Shown here piece after piece: positions 55,699-64,000 of a DNA stretch of 64,000 nt (within the stretch, counting starts at the first letter, position 1; each line of letters opens with the position of its first letter). Origin of the DNA: Rehmannia glutinosa (taxonomy: Eukaryota > Streptophyta > Magnoliopsida > Lamiales > Orobanchaceae); NCBI GenBank assembly GCA_016081115.2, contig JABTTQ020001487.1, forward strand, positions 496,001-560,000, in the 5' to 3' direction. Both the position numbers and the translations under genes were made by a program. The notes beneath the pieces are model-generated. The model searched no databases, was not told the DNA's origin, and saw only the letters and a program-made list of their open reading frames with translations.

Positions 55699-57180
55699 AT
55701 GAGTCAACAATCGAGAAATGCCCGTTTAACTGAAGAGCAACATTTGAACAACCAACCTGGCCAAACGACGAATGGCCACAATATGCTCCAAACGGAAGCA
55801 GGGAGTACTACTTTATTCCCTTTCGCTCAGTTAATCGCCAACCCAGCCTTTGTACAACAAATGAACCAACTTATATCGCAAACTCTTGCCACCACAAACT
55901 CTCAAGCACCTCCTCCACTCCTTGCAAACACTAACCCACTCAACCCACAACTAAATGTCAACGTTAATCCTCAAATCCCCGGATTTCCTCGCCACGAAGC
56001 CCAAGAAGCCAGTTCGGGTAATGAACAACATGTCCGTCATGACAGAAGGCGGCAAAGAGAAAATGAGGAGGAGCAAAGTCGTATAGCAGAGTCATTTCCA
56101 GAGCAAACACGACATCGTCGTGCCCACTCAGTATTCGCCGGACGACTGGGAGTTGATCCCTTTCGCCCAGCTCGATCGATAAGTTCCCGGCTCAGGTTTC
56201 CGGACGAGCGGGAACAACTCAGAGTCGATCAAGTCCAAGGCCCTAGCTTATGGCAGGAACGGGATGTAGAAATACACCGCCTACGTCGCCGTCTGAACGA
56301 ATTGGAAGGCGGTCCGGATGGCGAACAGTCTCGAAGACCGCCCCAAGTATGGAGCCAGCCAGCTGTTCCGTCGCCATTTTCTCCTGGAATCCTGGCGATC
56401 CCATTACCGCCAAAGTTGAAAATCCCCCAGGTCGGCCTCTATAATGGGGAAACCGACCCAACCACTCATGTTCACAAGTACTTAGCATGGATGGAACTCA
56501 GATACGGTCAAGCGATGCCATCCTCTGCAGGGCCTTCCCCCTGACTTTGGGCGACCGGGCCCATCGTTGGTTTAGGACCCTGCCGCAGGGATCCATTCAA
56601 GCATGGGGAGATCTAGCCTCCGCCTTTACGACACATTTCTTAACGTCCAAAGTCCGAGTCGCGCCTAAAGACTCCCTCGTAAACATCAAACAAGGGAAAG
56701 ACGAGCCCCTGAAGAGTTATATTTCTCGGTTTAATAAACAAGTTCGAGAGATGGAACCGGTGTCTGATGACGCCATTTTGATCGCAGCCATGGCTGGACT
56801 AGCTCCCGAAACATGGTTTAATTACTCCATCCACGAATCGGGGGCGACCTCGTTTCAAGAATTTCTAATCCGCGCGGAACGCCATATTTGTGCGGAAGAA
56901 GCCATGGCAAGTAACCGCCCCGAGCACCGACAAGGGAACGTAAGAAAGGACGGAAGGAAAGAACCAGTAGTCGGGCCGGGGTCAGGTTTCCGGCCATTCT
57001 CGGAAAATCCGACCACTGGATTTAGAGCTCGCCAAGAGGCGAGAGCCGAAGTCGCCGTGCTAAGGAGTACTTTGACTCACGCTCCGTCGGCCATATGGAG
57101 TGAAGTACAGGGTCTGAATTTGTTGCCTCCGCTCGGCCCTCGAAAATTGAGCCATCAAAATTAGATTCGCGTCGATTCTC
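55699..57180 (+). pseudogene. Tat element gag, frameshifted
   Basis: The likely start is ATG 55699 (MSQQSRNARLTEEQHL), 95 bp after the PBS. Residues 1-280 are Gln/Arg-rich and end in a coiled-coil part. The retrotransposon gag core follows in another frame (56487-57164): CRAFPLTLGDRAHRWFRTLP, ISRFNKQVREME and AMAGLAPETWF. The frameshift lies near 56530. The core is well conserved, so the shift may be recent or a sequencing error. No zinc knuckle is evident in the last part. Confidence 0.85.
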
Positions 57181-57459
57181 GCGCCTATCACAAATCGATA
57201 GGTCACGAGCATCGACGAGTGCCGAGATCTAATTAGGGAAATTATGCGGGTTGTTCGGGCAGGCGGCCTTAAAGATACGTTCATGAGCTACCACCCCCAC
57301 TGGCACTGGCTCATGGTGTCAACCCGGAGCGCGTAATCAACCCAGCTCTCCTGCCGCCGCCTCCAGCTGAAAACCAGGGGAGAGAAATCCTCATGATGTC
57401 AAATGTTAGTCGGATCAATACCAACACAATGGAGGATAGACGCTCCAACAGAAAAGAAA

Positions 57460-57960
57460 AGCCGATGTTAGACAGCAACTAATGCCGAAAGACAAGTTCG
57501 GGTGGCGAAATCAAGGAAGGCCAACCCACCGCCACTTTGTGTTCTCGGATGCGGATGCCGACCAGGTGGTCCATCCCCATTCGACCTCCGGGTCATCACG
57601 GCACCGATTCTCGGGTATTAGGTTCGCGAGAATTTTAATTGACTCCGGAAGCTATTCATCAGTCATTTATGTCCGAGCATTTGAAGATTAAACGTGGACG
57701 ATAGTTATATCCGTCCATGTAACGATAGCATTCTCGGGGTTTGGAGGAGGAAGGATAGTCCCTCGGAGAAGTTGATTTGCCCATCCAAATGGGACAAGGT
57801 CTCGCATAAACGGTCATGACAACGTTCAAAATAATCAATGCCGATTCGGAGTACAATGCCATCATTGGGAGGCCATTGCTTTATCATATAAAAGCAGCCG
57901 TTTCAATATATCATTTTTGTATAAAATTCCCAACATCTGATGGCGAAGCTATACATAAAG
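57460..57960 (+). pseudogene. Tat element aspartic protease region
   Basis: The active site ARILIDSGSYSSVIYVRAF lies at about 57629-57685, the D-S-G motif with hydrophobic flanks. The downstream block YNAIIGRPLLYHIKA (about 57852-57896) is in the frame that continues into RT, so a frameshift near 57700-57810 separates the halves. Confidence 0.75.
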
Positions 57961-59600
57961 GGAATCAAAGAGAGTCACGAGAGTGCTCTCTTAAACTCCG
58001 ACCGGTAGAGATTAACGTGGCAGAACAAGGGCAAACCAGTGGAATCACACAAGATAATCCCTTGCCCGAAGACCAATCCGAGCAGAAAGTGGTGATGGTT
58101 CGGGAGGATAATCCAAGTCGTCGGCCTGGGAAGGAGCCAATGATGGAAGAGGACGAGCCGGCAATCGAAACCGAGCCGGCCGCTGAAGACGAATTGCCCC
58201 TGCAAATCAAGGAGGGGCAAAGCAAGAAAAGAAAAAAGGAACGGAAGAGAACAGTCGACACAATCAATGTCGGTAGGCCAAGCGAGGGGCGCCAACTACG
58301 TATTGGTCATGATCTTCCAGAACCATATCGAAGCGAGTTGGTCGAGTTTTTGGGAAATAATCTCGACGTCTTCGCATGGACTCATGCAGACATGCCCGGA
58401 ATTGACCCCAAGTATGCGTGCCACCGCCTCAATATTGATCTAACCTTCCGCCCAGTCATCCAGAAAAGGCGCAAACTCGGCCCTGATAGACAGGCAGCAC
58501 TTGAGGCCGAGGTTAACAAGCTACTAGATCAATTCATCGGAAGCCCTCTATCCCCGATGGGTCGCCAATCTGTTTTGGTAAAGAAAAGCAATGGCGTGGC
58601 GCTATGCGTGGATTTTACCGACCTCAACAAAGCATGCCCCAAAGACAGTTATCCATTGCCGAATATCGATTACATGGTAGATGCCACGGCAGGACATGAG
58701 CTGATGAGCTTCATGGATGCATATTCGGGTTACAACCAAATACGGATGCACCCAGAAGACGAAGAAAATACCTCATTTTTTCTCGCCGGGAATTCACTGC
58801 TACAAGATGATGCCTTTCGGATTGAAGAATGCTGGGGCGACCTATCAAAGGTTAGTAAATAAGATGTTTGAAAAAATGATAGGTCACACTATGGAAGTCT
58901 ATGTAGATGACATGCTAGTAAAATCACTGTACATGTCCGATCATCTAAACGATCTTAATAAAATGTTTGCTGTTTTGAGAGAGTATAAGATGATGTTAAA
59001 CCCGAGAAAGTGCACATTTGGGGTCGGCTCGGGTAAATTCTTGGGGTATATGGTCAGCCAAAGGGGAATCGAAGCTAATCCAGACAAAATAAAAGCCATC
59101 ACCGACCTAGAATCCCCAAACTCTGTGAAAAAGGTACAAAGCCTAACAGGCCGACTGGCCGCCCTTAACCGATTCGTTTCTCGGTCCACAGACAAGTGCA
59201 AACCTTTCTTTGAAGTTATAAAGAAAAGCAAAAATTTCGAGTGGACCGAGCAAGCACAGGTCGCCTTTGAATCCCTCAAACAACATCTATCATCAATCCC
59301 TATATTACAAAAACCGACCCAAGGGAAGGACTTGTATTTGTACTTGGCGGTATCCGAATACGCCATCAGCTCGGTGTTAATCAAAGGCTAGATGGCTCTA
59401 TTCAACATCCATTTATTACACCAGCCAAAGCGTTACATGATGCCGAAACTCCGGTACCCACCGATGGAAAAGTGGCTTATTCATTAATTACCGCGGCGCG
59501 GAAACTCCGTCCATATTTCTTAGAACACAAGATTATAGTATTGACAAACTATCCGTTGAAACAAGTGTTACACCGACCCGATACTTCCTGGTCGGATGAT
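57961..59600 (+). pseudogene. Tat element reverse transcriptase and first RNase H, frameshifted
   Basis: A linker rich in Glu/Lys precedes RT. RT blocks: VDFTDLNKACPKDSYPLP (about 58609-58662), FMDAYSGYNQI (about 58711), MPFGLKNAGATYQ (about 58812-58850) and the catalytic VYVDDMLVKS (about 58899-58928), intact. The thumb and first RNase H follow (SLTGRLAALNRFVSRS and the FEWTEQ..FE region). One frameshift at about 58790 and a stop at about 59390 are the main defects. Confidence 0.9.
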
Positions 59601-60120
59601 TAAATGGGCTGTCGAACTTAGCCAATTTGACATTATATACGAACCACGTACTGCAATAAAAGGACAGGCTTTAGCAGACTTTGTGGCCGAATTCACGTCT
59701 TGCATACAATTGGAAGTCAAGGAAGACCAAGAATGGAAATTATTCGTCGACGGTTCTTCCACTGCAGGCCGAGCAGGGGGCGGAATCGTGATAATCGATC
59801 CAAATGAAAAATGCTACTGCTCGGCCGTACGATTTGAGTTCCCGCAACGAACAACGGCCCGAATATGAGGCGCTTCTAGCGTGCTTAGATATGGCAGCCT
59901 CTATGGGCCTAAAACAACTATTGGTACACAGTGACTCTCAGTTAGTCGTTCATCAAATCAACGGCGAGTACGAAGCAAAAGAGCAAAAAATTGCACAATA
60001 TTTGGATTTGGTCAAGAAGAGATTGTCACACTTTAAAACAAAAGTCTTGCATGTGCCCCGAGCCGAGAACATGCAAGCAGATGCCTTAGCTTCGGCTCGG
60101 CTCGATCCGGGGCAGATGCC
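59600..60120 (+). pseudogene. Tat element second (archaeal-type) RNase H
   Basis: WKLFVDGSSTAGRAGGGIVI (59737-59790) is the D-G-S block of the additional RNase H seen in Tat elements. RPEYEALLACLDMA (Glu) and VHSDSQLVVHQINGEY (Asp) follow after a one-base shift near 59850, with the end block ENMQADALA. All three expected acidic blocks are present. A second RNase H helps separate Tat from other Ty3/gypsy lineages. Confidence 0.85.
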
Positions 60121-60289
60121 ATCACGGATGTCACAACATCATTGCCCCGCTCCTGGCCGCTCGGTGCAAAGAAAATATATACGACCGAAACCGTCGAAGA
60201 GACTTGGATGACCCCAATCATCCAATACTTAGAGAAAGGAGTTCAACCTGAAAACAAAGCTGAGGCCAGAACACTACGAACTCAAGCGG

Positions 60290-61480
60290 CTCGGTTTACA
60301 CTAGTAGACGGCATCCTATACAAACGAGGATACTCCATCCCACTCCTATCTTTGCCTTTCCGAGACAGATGCATTATGCACTTCGAGAGGTTCATGAGGG
60401 AATATGCGGCAACCACGCTGGGGGCCAAACGTTGGCCTATAAATTAATACGACAAGGATACTACTGGCCATCCCTGAGAAAGGACGCAACCGACCTCGTC
60501 AAAAGATGTGAGAGATGCCAGAGGTTTGCACCACAGGTCAGATATCATCCTGAACAGCTTACTTCTGTATTTAGCCCATGGCCGTTTGCCAAATGGGGAA
60601 TGGACCTCATCGGACCATTACCCATTGGCAAAGGGGGCGTCAAGTATGCCATTGTGGCGGTGGATTATTTCACAAAATGGGTAAAATGGGCGGAGCGAGC
60701 GGAGCTCCGCAAAAATAGATGAAGAAAAGGTTGTGAGCTTTGTATGGAAATCTATCATCTGTAGATTTGGGATACCACATTCGATTGTTACGCTGAGATA
60801 ATGGGAGACGTTCGACAACCGAAGGTTCAAAATTTTGTGAAGGTTTCCACATAAAAAACCATTTTTCAACTCCATACCACCCCCAGTCGAACGGACAAGT
60901 TGAGGCCGTTAATAAAATACTCAAGTATACCCTGAAGGCGAGATTGGAGGAGTCTAAAGGTAATTGGCCGGAGGAACTACCTGGCGTACTATGGTCATAC
61001 AGAACAACACATCGAGCGACCCATGGAGAAACACCTTTTTCTTTAGCTTATGGAGCCGAGGCGGTGATTCTGTCGAGATTGGAGCCCCTACCTTGAATTG
61101 CAAATTTTGAAGAAGATCGAATGAGGCCGCGCTCCGAGCCGAACTAGACCTGCTTTCAAGAAAAAAAAAGGTGCGATCGAGATGAAAAATGCAAGTGTAT
61201 AAACAAAGGAATGAAAGATACTACAATTCGAAAGTAAAGGAAAGAAGATTTCGGTCGGCGATCTTGTATTGAAAAAGATAACGGGCATCCAACCGAGCCC
61301 ATTGAAGCCAACAGGAGGGCCCGTTTCGGGTCAGCCACGTCTTATCTGGTGGGGCATACCAGTTAGAATATTTGAGTGGAGAAAAATTCATGCATCCATG
61401 GAATGTAGCATACTTGAAGCGGTATTATCAATAAAGATCTCGATCTACAATCCAGATAGGATTCCAAAGAATTGTTCCTT
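60290..61480 (+). pseudogene. Tat element integrase, broken after the catalytic core start
   Basis: The zinc-binding part is seen as HEGICGNHAGG...C-x-x-C (KRCERCQRFA, about 60390-60530). The core starts KWGMDLIGPLP (first Asp, about 60592-60625) and VDYFTKW. The second Asp region near 60780-60800 is altered, and YHPQSNGQVEAVNKIL (Glu, about 60875-60925) appears in another frame. SYRTTHRATHGETPFSLAYG follows. The C-terminal part to about 61480 is fragmentary. Confidence 0.85.
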
Positions 61481-61539
61481 CATCTGGCATTTCGTGAGCT
61501 CTTTAAAGGAAAACGAAGTTTTTACTCACCACGAATCAA

Positions 61540-62335
61540 GACTCGGCTACGCACCGAGCGCAATATAAAGACTCGGCTACGCACCGAGCACAAAATCAAG
61601 ACTTGGTTACGCACCGAGCACAAAATAAAGACTTGGTTACGCACCAAGCACCAAAATCAAGACTTGGTTACGCACCGAGCACAAAATAAAGACTTGGTTA
61701 CGCACCGAGCAAAATCAAGACTCGGCCACGCACCGAGCACAATAAAGACTCGGCTACGCACCGAGCACAATAAAGACTTGGTTACGCACCAAGCACAAGA
61801 CTTGGTTACGCACCGAGCACAAAATAAAGACTTGGTTACGCACCGAGCACAATCAAGACTCGGCCACGCACCGAGCACAATAAAGACTTGGTTACGCACC
61901 AAGCACAAGACTTGGTTACGCACCAAGCACAAGACTCGGCTACGCACCGAGCACAATAAAGACTCGGCTACGCACCGAGCACAATAAAGACTTGGTTACG
62001 CACCAAGCACAAGATAAAGACTCGGCTACGCACCGAGCACAATAAAGACTTGGTTACGCACCAAGCACCAAAATCAAGACTCGGCTACACACCGAGCACA
62101 AAATAAAGACTTGGTTACGCACCAAGCACCAAAATCAAGACTTGGATACGCACCAAGCACTAAAATCAAGACTTGGTTACGCACCGAGCACAAAATCAAG
62201 ACTCGGCTATGCACCGAGCACCGAAATAAAGACTTGGTTAAGCACCAAGCATAAAGTGAAGACTTGGCCACGTACCAAGTACAAAATAAGGACTCAGTTA
62301 TGCGTCGAGCACAATAAAGACTCGGTTCATAAACA
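61540..62335 (+). repeat. Array of about 27 short hairpin repeats (24-32 bp)
   Basis: The unit is GACTYGGYTACGCACCRAGC plus a variable A-rich linker (ACAATAAA, ACAAAATCAA or CAA). Each unit forms a 5-bp stem: CTCGG with CCGAG, or CTTGG with CCAAG or CCGAG, around the loop YTACGCA. Three unit types occur. The last units (from about 62220) are decayed. It lies between integrase and the antisense ORF. Long frames through it arise only from the periodic sequence and are not genes. Confidence 0.95.
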
Positions 62336-62640
62336 AAATTGCAGAAACAAAATAAAAGGACAGTTTATATCCTCGAGTGCAAGAATCGATTAAGGCGGCA
62401 GACCCCCTCACTCGTAAATCAAAACCGAGCCCGTATTTGGGAAAATAAGAGGAAAAAGAAGACAGGCAACAATCTTGCAAAAAGGAAAGAGCCGAGCATC
62501 CACAAAAAGCTTGAAACACATACACAGGTAAGGAAAATAACAATTCATTTCTAACTTCAAAAATATTTGCATAAGAGAGGCCGGAGCCCATTACATCTCG
62601 AGGCACGAAGCCAAAATTACCTATCTAGGGGTACCTATAA
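62336..62640. other. Spacer between repeat array and antisense ORF
   Basis: About 300 bp of A/G-rich sequence, no motif recognised. It would hold the 3' end of the antisense transcript if that exists. Confidence 0.4.
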
Positions 62641-62645
62641 AAACA

Positions 62646-63970
62646 TCAAGAACGAGCGAGGGGAGGAATTTGACGGCACCACCTGGAACCAACTTCTTCC
62701 ACGTCGGAGGAGGAGAGCCTGCGCATTAGAAGCCTCAGCAAATTTCGGCCGAAGGGTATCGAGATCGGCCTCCCGGGAGGGCCGAGGTCTTCTTCTGCCG
62801 AGCAACGACGCCCGCCCTTAAGTAAATCAAGAATTTCTTGGAAGCTGGTCGCATGGCCACGAGTTAACATGAATGCATACTCCTCGGAGTTTTTGTAAGC
62901 TTTAATGGCCTCTCTACAAACTTCCTCGGTTTTGCGGCGGGCGGCCTCTTGCCTCCTGCGACATCGGCTAGACGCCTCTCCATCTCCTCGGCTCGGGCGT
63001 GGCAAAGACGTTCGATTCGGCGACCTTAACCCCGAGCTCTTCTTGACCTTACGGTCCCGATCTCGCTCTGCCTCGGCCTCGCAGCCTCCTCTCTCTCGAG
63101 AATTAGCCCGAGCCGTGGCCTCGTCCGTTTGAGTCTTAAGAGATTCTTGTACCCCCTTGAAGGGTAGCATAAGCTTCCTGAGATCCCCGTCGTGCCGTCT
63201 TTCCAGGTCGGCATATTTTCTCTCTAGCTCGCGAGTCCCCCCAACCGCATGCCATAAGAGCCCAATCATTCGCCCGGACATGGCCATGGCATCTTGAATC
63301 TGTTCTTGGCTTGATCTCGAGCGAATTGCTCGATGCCTTTTGTCCAGGCACACTGGGGGATCATTGCGGCCCGACCGCCCCTGGTAAGACTCTTGATTGC
63401 TCTCTGTTGGCGTGGCACATCGAACGAATTCCACGAACCACCGAGGGCGTAGTCCGACCATTCCTCGCAATATTCATCTCTTGCTTGGTTTGGAGGAATG
63501 AAATGACCTTCCCTGCCAAGGTCATCCGAGAAAGTTCGTTGGCCTTCCATTGCCGGGGGCTATTCAGGATGTTCGGGTGCCGCTCGACCAACCCTTTCAG
63601 TCTGATCAGGTTCCTCCATCACAATTCCCCCTCTTCTCCTTTGAAGAGGCGGTGCACGCTGACTTCGGCACTCCATCGATGGGGCGTTCGCCCGGATATC
63701 TTCTCTCCGAGCCGCCTCAACATCCGCAGGTTGATCGGCAGCCGCCCGAGCTCGCCGTGCTGTATTCCTCACACTGCGAAGGCGTGCGCGCAAATCCAGG
63801 CCACGCCCTGCATGAAGCAACCATCGTCAAAAGATCAAAAGAAAAGAAAGATGTTTCAAAGTGAAATATGAAAAACGTAAGTGTTTACCTCGGACAGCCA
63901 CCGCACTCGGCGGCTCTGGAGTCTGTGTTGGCCCTACAGGCGCAGACGATCCGCCTACAGGGCTGACAGT
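62646..63970 (-). pseudogene. Tat element antisense ORF
   Basis: The longest minus-strand frame is 63470-62646 (274 codons), with related pieces upstream at 63550-63266 and 63820-63560. It encodes coiled coil (RELERKYADLERRHDGDL), an Arg/Glu-rich stretch and a C-terminal part with EVCREAIKAYKNSEEYAFML and FQEILDLL, the kind of segment seen in antisense ORFs of Tat elements between pol and the 3' LTR. The frame is shifted at least once, near 63110. The function of these proteins is not known. Confidence 0.65.
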
Positions 63971-64000
63971 CGCAGGGGACGGCGTAGCTTGTTCTGTCCT

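Larger units (their letters stand above)
54983..64000 (+). mobile_element. Tat-lineage Ty3/gypsy retrotransposon, 5' part
   Basis: The order is 5' LTR, PBS, gag, protease, RT, RNase H, a second RNase H, integrase, a tandem hairpin array, then an antisense ORF. The second RNase H and the antisense ORF between integrase and 3' LTR are known Tat features. The 3' LTR is beyond the window. Several frameshifts (near 56530, 58790, 59850, 60720) show that it is inactive, but domains are well preserved and codons are more GC-rich than in the copia elements. Confidence 0.88.

Noticed and set aside
61472..61987. A 171-codon open frame of repeated RLRTEH/DLVTHRAQ units
   Set aside because: It exists only because the repeats are short and free of stops. 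Unit lengths vary and change the frame, and no family is matched.
61540..62335. Resemblance to a CRISPR array (short palindromic repeats at regular spacing)
   Set aside because: Linkers are short A-rich variants of each other, not unique spacers, there are no cas genes, and the array lies inside a plant Ty3/gypsy element.

Overview
The window is plant nuclear DNA, most likely from a eudicot and from repeat-rich heterochromatin. I found no intact host gene, no tRNA or rRNA gene and no CRISPR array. Nearly every base belongs to nested, decayed LTR retrotransposons, plus one endogenous pararetrovirus and a few DNA-transposon remnants. The evidence for a plant is the families present: Athila and Tat type Ty3/gypsy, Sirevirus-like Ty1/copia, a Caulimoviridae copy and a Mutator-like element. 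The species cannot be named from the sequence.

Layout. (1) 1-20190: an Athila-type element that goes straight from gag to the env-like ORF with no pol between them. It is split by a complete Sirevirus-like copia element, E1 (3467-17514, LTRs of about 1.53 kb, target duplication TAATG). The Athila 3' tail and an LTR (about 18652-20175) resume after E1. (2) 20193-42931: a second nest. Sirevirus LTR pieces flank a second copia element, E3. E3 has a 1.65-kb internal inversion (about 20378-22030) and is interrupted by E2 (24065-35843, target duplication GTCTA). E2 is a tandem duplication of the unit truncated LTR plus env-like region, closed by one complete LTR. E3 ends with its own LTR (37270-38871) and is followed by the env-like region and 3' LTR of another Sirevirus, E5 (38872-42931). 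(3) 42932-45923: LTR-like noncoding sequence, a 145-bp duplication, a TA microsatellite and a FAR1-like 5' gene fragment. (4) 45924-53004: a unit with about 133-bp terminal inverted repeats and a near-perfect 9-bp target duplication (Mutator-like). It encloses an almost unit-length, minus-strand endogenous pararetrovirus with gene order coat, movement, protease, RT, RNase H, then a 3' ORF, plus its promoter and tRNA-Met primer site. (5) 53005-54982: AT-rich DNA with a Ulp1-protease remnant and a tandem array of about 187 bp. (6) 54983-64000: a Tat-lineage Ty3/gypsy element running off the window. It has a 5' LTR, PBS, gag, protease, RT, two RNase H domains and integrase, then an array of about 27 short hairpin-forming repeats and an antisense ORF.

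How the parts work together. Within each retroelement the modules form the usual copy-and-paste set: gag particle, protease, RT/RNase H and integrase. The copia and Athila elements add an env-like ORF between pol and the 3' LTR. Almost all reading frames are broken, so these are fossils. The longest open frame is a 491-codon piece of the E2 env-like ORF (27587-29062).

The items most worth a second look are the pararetrovirus enclosed by transposon termini, the hairpin array with asymmetric stem covariation, the duplicated truncated Sirevirus units sharing one junction, the copia inversion at a short inverted match, and LTR differences that cluster at CAG/CTG sites and may be a base-calling artefact.
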